In this document: in pieces, positions 33,738 through 41,761 of the stretch | Numbering within the stretch: position 1 is the stretch's first letter | How the letters are laid out: each line of letters starts with the position of its first letter | Assembly (NCBI RefSeq): GCF_037977055.1 | Contig: NZ_CP150274.1 | Coordinates: 6,324,001-6,388,000 of the forward strand | Direction of reading: 5' to 3' | DNA from: Paenibacillus sp. FSL K6-1096 | GTDB lineage: Bacteria > Bacillota > Bacilli > Paenibacillales > Paenibacillaceae | Length of the DNA: 64,000 bases | The notes under the pieces: generated by a model | The model's database searches: none | Told to the model about the DNA's origin: nothing | The model's input: only the letters and a program-made list of their open reading frames with translations | Translations under genes and position numbers: made by a program

Positions 33738-34624
33738 GCCCGGGGCTGGAAGCGGGAAGCATATTCGCTAGGTGTCATGGATGTATTCTGCTTGAAGATA
33801 CGTCCGAAATAGGTCAGGCTCTCGAAGCCGACCCGGAAGGCGATCTCCTGAATCGGATACCGGCGAAGCTGGAGCAGGCGGCTGGCCTCATGCACCCGCA
33901 GCATATTGATATATTCAATTAGGGTTTTGCCGGTATTCTTCTTGAACAGATGGCAGAAATAGTTGGGCGTCACGCAGCAGATCCGGGCGGCAGCCTCCAC
34001 ACTCAGCGGTTCATGGAAATGGTTGCTGAGGTGGACCAGCAGCGGCTCGATGCCGGTCTCCGGACGGTCTTTCTTGGCAGGCAGGGCTTTGAACTCCGCC
34101 ATGGGATAAGCAAGACCCATGGCGGAGAACAAGCCGCCCTTAATACATAATTCATATCCGAAGCTTTTGCTCTGATAGCTGTGTACAATATGTTCAATAG
34201 CTGCTCTGATCTGTGGGGTCACCGGCTGGTCTGCAGAATAGAAGGCCGGCAGCCGGAGCTCGCCGCTGAGAAGCGGCCGGATATGCTGAATTTCAGTATG
34301 ATCTCTCATCCCGTTCAGCAGCGCCTCGTTATAGACCACGGCATACAGCTCGCTGCCGTCCTCTGTCGGATAAGCCGCATGAATCTGCGGCCGGCTGACG
34401 AAGGCCAGCTCCCCCTCTGCCAGAACTCTGGAATGAGGGCCGACCTGGACGCGGAAGCTGCCCCGGGTCACGAGAATCCACTCCAGGTGCTCATGCCAGT
34501 GGGGCGGGATAATGCTGCGGTCGGGAAAGCAGATATGAAACACATTCACCGGAAACAGCTCTTCCGGCATTTCGGTATGCTCTTTTTTCCACGGATAAGG
34601 CTTGTCCTCGAAGGTTGCTTCCAT
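33734..34624 (-). CDS. AraC-family regulator with cupin sensor domain
   Basis: 296 aa from the ATG at 34624, which has GGAGGG upstream on the minus strand; the longer frame to 34717 is unsupported. Cupin motif HWHEHLEWILVTRGSF, then a C-terminal AraC domain (CVTPNYFCHLFKKNTG, LTYFGRIFKQNTSMTPSEYA). It is divergent from the GH31 at 34750, whose control it most likely governs, and convergent with GH43 32226 with overlapping stop codons and no terminator between them. Confidence 0.9.
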   Translation of the reverse strand: MEATFEDKPYPWKKEHTEMPEELFPVNVFHICFPDRSIIPPHWHEHLEWILVTRGSFRVQVGPHSRVLAEGELAFVSRPQIHAAYPTEDGSELYAVVYNEALLNGMRDHTEIQHIRPLLSGELRLPAFYSADQPVTPQIRAAIEHIVHSYQSKSFGYELCIKGGLFSAMGLAYPMAEFKALPAKKDRPETGIEPLLVHLSNHFHEPLSVEAAARICCVTPNYFCHLFKKNTGKTLIEYINMLRVHEASRLLQLRRYPIQEIAFRVGFESLTYFGRIFKQNTSMTPSEYASRFQPRA

Positions 34625-34749
34625 CGTAATCCCTCCACAAAAACGTAATATCGTATGATAGATGCGTATTTTTATGTGTAGTAACGCGGCTTGGCACTCT
34701 TTATACTGTGGTTGCAACCTTATTATAGAACTGTTGGAGGGATCGCGCT

Positions 34750-36732
34750 ATGTTTCTTGAACAGAACGGCCGGCTGATCAGAGAATATGACCATGAGAGG
34801 GTCTGGATAGAGCCGTGGGGTGCGAATTCGCTGCGAATCCGCGCATCCTATGCGGAGATTACCGATGAAGCGTGGGCGCTGCTGCCTGCACCGCAGACTC
34901 CCGGCAAGATAACGGTCACTAAAGAGCGGGCAACCATCGTGAATGGAAAGATCCGGGCGGAGATTACGGAGAAGGGGCAGATCTTCTTTTACAACCAGCA
35001 TGGCAAGCTCTTGCTCAACGAGACCGAAGATACGTATCAGTTGAAATATGGCGGCAGAGAGCTGGCTGCGGTGCCGGGGAGCAGTGATTTCTCCGTGAAG
35101 CTGCGTCTGGAGGCGGACCCTAACGAGAAACTGTTCGGGATGGGGCAGTACCAGCATTCCTTCCTCAACCTGAAGGGCTGCTCCCTGGAGCTGACTCACC
35201 GCAACAGCCAAATCAGTGTACCTTTTGTGCTGTCCAGCAGCGGTTACGGATTCTTATGGCATAATCCGGCGGTCGGACAGGCGCATTTCAGTCTGAATGT
35301 GACCGAATGGACCGCCCCTTCGTCCAAGCAGCTGGATTACTGGATCACCGCCGGGGATACTCCTGCCGAGATCGAAGAAGCATACGCCAAGGCGACGGGA
35401 ACCGTGCCGATGATGCCGGATTACGGCATGGGCTTCTGGCAATGCAAGCTCCGCTACCGCACCCAGGAGGAATTGCTGGAGGTAGCGAGAGAGCATAAGC
35501 GGCGGAAGCTGCCGATCGATGTTATCGTCGTTGATTTCTTCCACTGGACAAATCAGGGGGACTGGCGGTTCGACCCCGAATATTGGCCTGACCCTGAGGC
35601 GATGGTGCGGGAGCTGCAGGAGATGGGCATTGAGCTGATGGTCTCGGTATGGCCGACGGTGCAGACGGAGAGCGAGAATTACCGGGAGATGCTGGAGAAG
35701 GGGTATCTGCTCCGCTCCGACCGGGGGGTCCGCACGCAGTTCCAGTTCCTGGGGCAGAATGCGATTTTCGATGCGACCAATCCTGCGGCCCGCCAGTTCC
35801 TGTGGGGACTGATCAAGCAGAATTATTATGACAAGGGGATCAAAATCTTCTGGCTGGATGAGGCAGAGCCGGAGCTGACGGTCTACGACCATGATATTTA
35901 CCGCTACCACATCGGCTCCAGCAAGCAGATTGGGAACCTCTATCCGATGCGGTACAGCCAGACCTTCTATGACGGAATGACCGCTGCCGGACAGGAGAAT
36001 ATCATCAACCTGGTCCGCACCGCCTGGGCAGGCAGCCAGCGTTACGGGGCGCTCGTCTGGTCCGGGGATATCCACTCCAGCTTCAAGGTGCTGGCGATTC
36101 AGGTGCGGGCCGGGCTGAACATGGCAATTGCCGGTATTCCCTGGTGGACAACCGACATTGGCGGCTTCCATGGCGGCAACCCGGCCGACCCGTCCTTCCG
36201 CGAGCTGATGGTCCGCTGGTTCCAGTACGGCGCGTTCTCGCCGGTGTTCCGGCTGCACGGAGACCGGCAGCCGTTTGTGCCGCCGACCGGTACAAGAGGG
36301 GGCGGTGTATGCGGCAGCGGCTCGGATAATGAGGTGTGGAGCTACGGGGATGAGGCTTACGCCATCTTCAAGGAATTCATGCAGATCCGGGAGCGGCTGA
36401 AGCCGTATATCCGTGGGCTGATGCAGGCGGCCCATGAGCAGGGGACCCCGCCGATGCGCCCGCTCTTCTATGATTTCCCGCAGGACCCGGACGCCTGGAA
36501 TGTCGAGGACCAGTACATGTTCGGTCCGGATCTGCTGGTCGCCCCGGTACTGGCCGAAGGGGAGCGGACCCGCAGCGTATACCTGCCGTCCGGCGCACAG
36601 TGGACTCATGTCTACTCGGGCGATACCTATACCGGCGGACAGGCCATCGTGGTCGATGCGCCGCTGGAGCAGCTTCCGCTCTTCGTGCGGGATGGCGCCC
36701 CGCTGCCGATTCTCGGCGGAGCTGAAGAATAA
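34750..36732 (+). CDS. GH31 alpha-xylosidase-like enzyme
   Basis: 660 aa without signal peptide. Nucleophile Asp370 lies in IFWLDEAEPE and acid/base Asp440 in ALVWSGDIHS; RLHGDRQP near 497 is the usual substrate-site loop. The nucleophile motif and overall layout fit YicI-like alpha-xylosidases, which remove terminal alpha-xylose such as from xyloglucan oligosaccharides. It is shorter than the GH31 at 11958 (814 aa) and lacks the long C-terminal beta domains. ATG 34750 follows GGAGG by about 9 nt. The gene is divergent from an AraC gene, and a perfect hairpin closes it at 36746. Confidence 0.9.
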   Translation: MFLEQNGRLIREYDHERVWIEPWGANSLRIRASYAEITDEAWALLPAPQTPGKITVTKERATIVNGKIRAEITEKGQIFFYNQHGKLLLNETEDTYQLKYGGRELAAVPGSSDFSVKLRLEADPNEKLFGMGQYQHSFLNLKGCSLELTHRNSQISVPFVLSSSGYGFLWHNPAVGQAHFSLNVTEWTAPSSKQLDYWITAGDTPAEIEEAYAKATGTVPMMPDYGMGFWQCKLRYRTQEELLEVAREHKRRKLPIDVIVVDFFHWTNQGDWRFDPEYWPDPEAMVRELQEMGIELMVSVWPTVQTESENYREMLEKGYLLRSDRGVRTQFQFLGQNAIFDATNPAARQFLWGLIKQNYYDKGIKIFWLDEAEPELTVYDHDIYRYHIGSSKQIGNLYPMRYSQTFYDGMTAAGQENIINLVRTAWAGSQRYGALVWSGDIHSSFKVLAIQVRAGLNMAIAGIPWWTTDIGGFHGGNPADPSFRELMVRWFQYGAFSPVFRLHGDRQPFVPPTGTRGGGVCGSGSDNEVWSYGDEAYAIFKEFMQIRERLKPYIRGLMQAAHEQGTPPMRPLFYDFPQDPDAWNVEDQYMFGPDLLVAPVLAEGERTRSVYLPSGAQWTHVYSGDTYTGGQAIVVDAPLEQLPLFVRDGAPLPILGGAEE

Positions 36733-36745
36733 GGGTAGTGTGAAC

Positions 36746-36782
36746 AAGAGCAGCGATTCTCCGGCGGAGGGTCGCTGCTCTT
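36746..36782 (+). terminator. Hairpin terminator after GH31
   Basis: AAGAGCAGCGA (36746-36756) pairs perfectly with TCGCTGCTCTT (36772-36782), with an inner CTCC/GGAG stem. The T-run is weak (TTGGTATT), so termination may be partial. Confidence 0.65.
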
Positions 36783-36856
36783 GGTATTGGAGCCACGTGT
36801 ATGCGGGAAAGCGAGCTATAGGGGCGTGTGCGGGAGGCAGATGTGTGCTGAAAGGC

Positions 36857-37141
36857 GAACACATTGGACGTGGCGAAGGTGCGAGGGGCGAATGTATGCG
36901 AAAAAGCGAACACATTGGAAGTGGCAGAGGCGCGAGGGCCGAATGTATGCGAAAAAGCGAACACATTTGGCGTAGCGGAGGCGCGAGGGCCGAATGTATG
37001 CGAAAAAGCGAACACATTTGGCGCAGCAGAGGCGCGAGGGCCGAATGTATGCGAAAAAGCGAACACATTCGGCGCAGCGGAGGCGCGAGGGCCGGATGTA
37101 TGCGAAAAAGCGAACATATTGGGCGTGGCGGAGGCGTGTGG
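36857..37141. repeat. Tandem array, 51-bp unit, five full copies and one partial
   Basis: Units begin at 36857, 36908, 36959, 37010 and 37061, exactly 51 bp apart, with a partial sixth at 37112. Each contains GAATGTATGCG, an A-run, and GCGAACACATT, which form an imperfect hairpin, joined by a GC-rich 24-nt stretch. A degenerate unit precedes at about 36797-36856. The array lies in the 500-bp gap between convergent GH31 and AraC genes. Since 51 is divisible by 3 and no stops occur, it produces 17-residue repeat reading frames on both strands that have no ribosome site and are not called as genes. Single copies occur at 20629 and 49604-49691. Confidence 0.95.
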
Positions 37142-37232
37142 TTCAATTGGCCCATCCGGTGAGTGGGATCAGCCCCCGCGGAGCCCCCAACTATTCACAT
37201 CGCCCGGCCTACGCCTACGCCCTAACCCGCCC

Positions 37233-38024
37233 CTACTCCCCCTCCCGCCCCTGCGGCTCCCGGGAGTTCAGCTTCTCCCGGTAGGCCCGGGGGGAGAAGC
37301 CGGTCAGCTGCCGGAACTGGCGGCAGAAATGCTCGACATTCGCGTAGCCGCAGAGTGCGGCGATCTCGGCGATCTTGTGCTGGCCGTAGCCCAGCTTCTC
37401 CTTGGCCAGGCGGATGCGGCAGTGAATGACATCCTCCATGCAGGAGATGCCGAAGGTGGATTTGTAGATGGTCTGCAGATAGCCTGCGCTGATATGCAGA
37501 TATTCGGCCATGGAGGACACGGTCCAGGGATGGCCGGGATTGCTGTATAAGGTCTTGCGCAGCTCCAGCAGGTTGTAGTACTGCGGCGTCAGCTTATCCT
37601 GGGTCGCCTCCGAGAGCTTGTTGAACAGGATGCGGAACAGGTAGTCGATGGACAGCTCGCGGTAATCGTTCTGGAAGGAATTCTCCAGGGTCAGCAGCTG
37701 AAAAAGCTGATGGCAATAGCCGGGGTCAGGCAGCGAGAACGGCTTGGCGATCGGCACAACGCTTTCCGTGATGTATGATTCATCCGCATCGAAGCGGACC
37801 CAGTCGTTGACGTACTTTTTGGCGCAGGCCCGGTAATAGATGTTATGTCCAGGCGGGTACAGGACTGCCGAGTGTGCCGGATATTCCTTAAGCTCTCCGT
37901 TCACCTCAAATTGCGCCGGGGTCTGGGTCAGCACAAGAAGCCAGGCTTCCAGTCCCTCGGGTATGCTGTAGACGAAGTTCGCAGTATGCGCAGCATCGTA
38001 TTCCACGTAGTGTATTGTGGGCAT
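37233..38024 (-). CDS. AraC-family regulator next to the second Ig-containing GH43
   Basis: 263 aa. The N-terminal effector domain is of the AraC-binding type (FEVNGELKEYPAHSAVLYPPGH, NDWVRFDADE) without the HxH cupin signature of the other three regulators; the C-terminal AraC domain has LHISAGYLQTIYKSTFG and VEHFCRQFRQLTGFSPRAYR. The start at 38024 has AAGGAGA on the minus strand. It is divergent from the GH43 at 38196, whose promoter carries the ATAGATCAA element, so it is one candidate for the protein that binds there. Confidence 0.9.
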   Translation of the reverse strand: MPTIHYVEYDAAHTANFVYSIPEGLEAWLLVLTQTPAQFEVNGELKEYPAHSAVLYPPGHNIYYRACAKKYVNDWVRFDADESYITESVVPIAKPFSLPDPGYCHQLFQLLTLENSFQNDYRELSIDYLFRILFNKLSEATQDKLTPQYYNLLELRKTLYSNPGHPWTVSSMAEYLHISAGYLQTIYKSTFGISCMEDVIHCRIRLAKEKLGYGQHKIAEIAALCGYANVEHFCRQFRQLTGFSPRAYREKLNSREPQGREGE

Positions 38025-38041
38025 TGGCTTCTCCTTTCTTT

Positions 38042-38101
38042 GGATAGATCAAGTAATGGTCAGTAAACATCATTGTTAGAATTTCGCTGAATCTCTATAA
38101 T
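38042..38101 (+). promoter_or_regulatory. Promoter with ATAGATCAA site for GH43 38196
   Basis: GGATAGATCAA (38042-38052), 20 nt, -35 TTGTTA (38073-38078), 17 nt, -10 TATAAT (38096-38101). The string TCATTGTTAGAA spanning the -35 also occurs at the minus-strand transporter promoter, and the upstream element is found at the same distance in front of GH43 7592. Confidence 0.75.
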
Positions 38102-38195
38102 TTGTAGTGAACATGAAGATACATCCTGAAATATAACAGAATATTAAGAATTTATGGTTATGAGAAATTATCAATAGGAGAAAGGTTGTTGCTTA

Positions 38196-40010
38196 ATGAT
38201 ACCACAACAGGGCGAAGAGCGGAATGATATCCTCTGCTATACCCGGCTGCCGCAGGAGGATATCGTGTATGCTCCGAAGCTCGCGCACAGTATGCATCTG
38301 GCCTACAGTGAAGACGGCCTAAACTATCAGGCACTGAACCATAACTCTGGAGTTCTGTTCGCCAAGGCAACCGAGAATGAAGACGGGACACTCCGGGCCA
38401 AAAGCCTGAAGCAGCCGTATCTCTTCCACACAGCGGACGGGTGCTTCGGCGTCGTAGCCGTGCGGACCGAAGCCGCAGGCGAACCCGATGAAGAGAGCAA
38501 GGGGAAGGTGCTGGTATTCTCGTCCCGGGACCTGCTGCAATATACGGAGCTTGGACTGCTGGAGCTGAGGGCCGATACGCATGTGAGCGATGTTGCCTGC
38601 ACCTATGACTTCGAGCGTAAGGTGTACCGGATTCACTGGACTGATGAGTCGGGCCAAGCCTATGAAAATACAATTGCCGATATTCTAAGCCTGACGGGCA
38701 TTTCTGCCCCGGAACAAGCACAGCCGCTCACGGCAAATACAATATCTGCAGATATCGAAGGCATCCTGCCGCGCAATGTAATCTCTGTACCCGAAGAGAT
38801 TGGCCGCAGACTCCGCTTCAAGCTGACGGTTCCTGAGAACGTGGCCGTGGTTGTGCCGGACCGTGTAAGCGCAGCTTCGCCAGAAGAACTGAAGGCAGTC
38901 CGGGCGACTGCACTATACAGTGACGGCACTCAGGCCACTAAACGGGTGAACTGGAATACGGACGCCATTGATTGGGACAAGGCTGGCACTTACAAGATTA
39001 CAGGTGAAATTCATCAGGACCACTACCCGTTCCCGATTGCCCTGAACCGGGCAGACCCTTGCATTGCGAAATGGAAGGGGAAATATTATTTCATCGCGAC
39101 TAATGATGCCGATAAGGAACATACGCTGTATATGAGGGAAGCGGATACGATTCCCGGGCTGGTTACCGCTGAGGAAGCGCTGATCCTGGACTCCTCCACG
39201 TATGAAGGGATTGGCGGCCTGCTGTGGGCGCCGGAGCTCCATATCATAGAAGATGAGCTGTACATTTTCCATGCCGCTACACCCGGCGAATTCTTCCATG
39301 AGGAATCGCATGTGATGAAGCTGAGTCCGGGCGGGAACCCCATGAATGCTGCCGACTGGTCGAGGCCCTGCCGGGTAGTGAAGAAGGATGGCAGTTATCT
39401 GTGTGAAGCAGGCAAAACCATCTCGCTGGATATGACCGTCATCCGCTGGAATGGTCAGCTCTACGCCGCCTGGTCGGAGCGCCAATTCCTGCCGGTAGAT
39501 CTTGGAGCCTGGGTCTATATCGCAACGATTGATCCCAAGGAGCCGTGGAAGCTGACCAGTGATCCGGTGCTGCTGACCCGCCCGGATTACGGCTGGGCCA
39601 ATAACCATACCTTCGTGGATGAAGGTCCGTTCGCCCTGTACACCGATGAGAAGCTGTACCTGACCTTTGCCAGCGCGGCGGTGGATGCCACCTATGTCGT
39701 CGGCCTGCTGACCGCTGACAAGGGTGCTGACCTGCTGGATATCCGCAGCTGGACCAAGGGCAACTATCCGCTGCTGACCTCCAGAAGCGTTCCGGGGGAA
39801 TACGGGCCTGGCCATAATTCCTACGTGACGGATGATGACGGGGTGATCTGGAACGCCTATCATGCGAGACCGGGGATTCAAGGCCCGCGCAGCTCCGGCC
39901 TGCGCCGTGTGCATTTCGACATTGACGGAGCACCAGTTCTGGATCTCACCGAGGAGAAGGATTTGAACCCTCAGCTGAAGCAGGTATCCATGGAAGTGAA
40001 CGTAGGCTAG
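38196..40010 (+). CDS. GH43 glycosidase with inserted Ig-like domain, paralogue of the gene at 7592
   Basis: 604 aa with the same order as the protein at 7592: partial-propeller-like N-terminus (about 12-165; HLAYSEDGLNYQALN), Ig-like domain about 220-275 (ATALYSDGTQATKRV), GH43 catalytic propeller about 280-600. Candidate catalytic residues are Asp287 (NRADPCI), Asp412 (SLDMTVI) and Glu476 (VDEGPFA), with WAPELH before them. No signal peptide. The ribosome site is AGGAGAAAGG, 10-14 nt before ATG 38196. It stands alone between a promoter and a terminator. Arabinofuranosidase or xylosidase activity is expected; the pair may split the work between linkages. Confidence 0.85.
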   Translation: MIPQQGEERNDILCYTRLPQEDIVYAPKLAHSMHLAYSEDGLNYQALNHNSGVLFAKATENEDGTLRAKSLKQPYLFHTADGCFGVVAVRTEAAGEPDEESKGKVLVFSSRDLLQYTELGLLELRADTHVSDVACTYDFERKVYRIHWTDESGQAYENTIADILSLTGISAPEQAQPLTANTISADIEGILPRNVISVPEEIGRRLRFKLTVPENVAVVVPDRVSAASPEELKAVRATALYSDGTQATKRVNWNTDAIDWDKAGTYKITGEIHQDHYPFPIALNRADPCIAKWKGKYYFIATNDADKEHTLYMREADTIPGLVTAEEALILDSSTYEGIGGLLWAPELHIIEDELYIFHAATPGEFFHEESHVMKLSPGGNPMNAADWSRPCRVVKKDGSYLCEAGKTISLDMTVIRWNGQLYAAWSERQFLPVDLGAWVYIATIDPKEPWKLTSDPVLLTRPDYGWANNHTFVDEGPFALYTDEKLYLTFASAAVDATYVVGLLTADKGADLLDIRSWTKGNYPLLTSRSVPGEYGPGHNSYVTDDDGVIWNAYHARPGIQGPRSSGLRRVHFDIDGAPVLDLTEEKDLNPQLKQVSMEVNVG

Positions 40011-40059
40011 ACCAGCCGGCCGGACCGGCCTTATAATCTATATTGAGATATACACCAAG

Positions 40060-40098
40060 AACCCTTGACCCGTGATTATACAGGCCGGGGGTTTTTTG
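40060..40098 (+). terminator. Rho-independent terminator after GH43
   Basis: AACCCTTGACC (40060-40070) pairs with GGCCGGGGGTT (40083-40093) through Watson-Crick and G-U pairs with one mismatch, and the T-run covers 40092-40097. A separate palindrome GGCCGG/CCGGCC lies at 40017-40030 just after the stop. Confidence 0.7.
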
Positions 40099-40177
40099 TT
40101 TCACTTGCATTGTCTTTTCGCCATACGGGACTGCCTGGAAGGGCAGCCGACTACCATCACAGGGGAGTGAATCCGGC

Positions 40178-41743
40178 ATGTACGGGATAATCATTGTTGA
40201 CGATGAAGTGTTTGTCCGTAAGGGCCTGATCGAGATGATTGACTGGGCGGCCAGCGGCTTCGAGATTATCGGTGAGGCGGATGACGGGGAGGATGCGCTG
40301 GAGCTGATCCGCGCCAAGCGGCCGCAGCTGGTGATTACCGATATCCGTATGCCGATTCTGGACGGCATCGGGCTGATTGAAGCGGTGACGCAGGAGCAGC
40401 TTTGCACCAAATTCATTATTATCAGCGGATATAATGATTTCCGGTATGCCCAGCAGGCCGTGCGGTTCGGGGTGCTGGATTATGTACTGAAGCCGATTGA
40501 TGAGCAGGAGATTGTGAAAGCGCTTAACAAATTCCGCGAGGAATTCACTGCCCGGCAGCAGCTCCAGGACCGGCTACAGCTGCATGAGGGGGAGAAAAGG
40601 ATGGAGGCGCTGCTCCGGGGCGAACCCATGGACCCTGTGCTGGAGGCCTGGGAGCAGCAGTGGACGGCGGCCGGGGCAAGCCAGTTCACCTATGTCCTGC
40701 TGGAGATCAATAATGTGTTCCCCTGGAGCGGGAAGCAGCTTCCAGGGAAGGCGGAGATGAAGGAAGCCATCCGCCAGATGGTTCGTGATATCACTTCAGA
40801 GTCACCCCTGGTCTATGAACACCGGCGTTTCTTCGGCTACATTGTGCCGGACCATTATCTGCGGCAGCATAACGGGGAGCTTCGCAGCTTCCTGGCGGAG
40901 TGCCTCAGCCGGCTCTGTGGACGCTTGGACATAAAGGCCGCAGCCTATGCGGGTCGTCCCGTCAGCACGCTTAAGGAAATGAAGCACTCCTACACCTGCG
41001 CCAAGGAGACGGCAGAATTCAAATACGCCATGCCTGATCATCCGGTTCTCCTATTCCCGGACATTGCCGGGCTTGAGCTGAAGTACATTCATCCCGGCCC
41101 TGAGGGTTCCCGCGCCTGGGTGGAGGCCATTGAAGAGAACAACACCGGGAAGCTGCTGGAGGCGATTGACCGGCTGTTCGCGGATTTCCGGGAGCATATG
41201 GTCTCGAAGGAAGCGATGAAGGCGGTTGCCGTCCAATGCGTCCACAGTGTACTGCACACCATCCGCAGTATGGAGGGCGATGAGAAGCAGCTCGCAAGCC
41301 TGGTTCCGATGATGAACTGGTATGATCACAATATCACCCTGGATGAGCTGCGCTCTTTGTTCGAAGCCTTCTCGCTGGAGGCGGCAGAGCTGATCCAAGG
41401 TCTATACCAGAGCTATGGAACCGGCGGCTTGCACAGAATCAAGTCTTATGTAGACCGGAACTTTCATGAGAATCTGAACCTGAAGCAGATTGCGGGCCAG
41501 TTCTACATGAATTCGGCCTATCTGGGCCAGGTGTTCAGGAAGAACTATGGCATGTATTTCAACGAATATCTGCTTCAGCTGCGGATCACGGAAGCCAAGA
41601 AGCTGCTGCGGCAGACTGATCTGCGGATCTATGAGATTGCCGAGCAGGTCGGCTTCAGGAATGCCGATTATTTCGTCACCCAGTTCGAGAAGCTGGAGCA
41701 GAGAACACCTACCGAATACAGAAACCGGATGGGCCACCGTTAA
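40178..41743 (+). CDS. Response regulator with AraC-type output, YesN type
   Basis: 521 aa. Receiver with DDE at 8-10, Asp55 (VITDIRMP) and Lys105 (YVLKPID), middle linker domain, and C-terminal AraC domain (FYMNSAYLGQVFRKNYG, FRNADYFVTQFEKLEQRTPTEYR). It precedes its kinase by 18 nt; the order regulator-kinase-binding protein-permeases suggests it controls the importer starting at 43606. GGGGAGTG precedes ATG 40178. The terminator at 40060 separates it from the GH43. Confidence 0.92.
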   Translation: MYGIIIVDDEVFVRKGLIEMIDWAASGFEIIGEADDGEDALELIRAKRPQLVITDIRMPILDGIGLIEAVTQEQLCTKFIIISGYNDFRYAQQAVRFGVLDYVLKPIDEQEIVKALNKFREEFTARQQLQDRLQLHEGEKRMEALLRGEPMDPVLEAWEQQWTAAGASQFTYVLLEINNVFPWSGKQLPGKAEMKEAIRQMVRDITSESPLVYEHRRFFGYIVPDHYLRQHNGELRSFLAECLSRLCGRLDIKAAAYAGRPVSTLKEMKHSYTCAKETAEFKYAMPDHPVLLFPDIAGLELKYIHPGPEGSRAWVEAIEENNTGKLLEAIDRLFADFREHMVSKEAMKAVAVQCVHSVLHTIRSMEGDEKQLASLVPMMNWYDHNITLDELRSLFEAFSLEAAELIQGLYQSYGTGGLHRIKSYVDRNFHENLNLKQIAGQFYMNSAYLGQVFRKNYGMYFNEYLLQLRITEAKKLLRQTDLRIYEIAEQVGFRNADYFVTQFEKLEQRTPTEYRNRMGHR

Positions 41744-41761
41744 GGCCAGGAGGGCTGCTGC

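Noticed and set aside
34658..34666. ATAGATGCG as a fourth member of the ATAGATCAA promoter set, before GH31
   Set aside because: Three mismatches and no -35/-10 pair at the required distance.
36857..37141. CRISPR array
   Set aside because: The whole 51-bp unit repeats; there are no unique spacers and no cas genes nearby.
36864..37550. Open frames of 17-residue repeats over the array, on both strands, some extending into neighbouring genes (up to 633 codons antisense to GH31)
   Set aside because: The 51-bp period keeps any frame open; there are no ribosome sites and the frames run antisense through well-supported genes.
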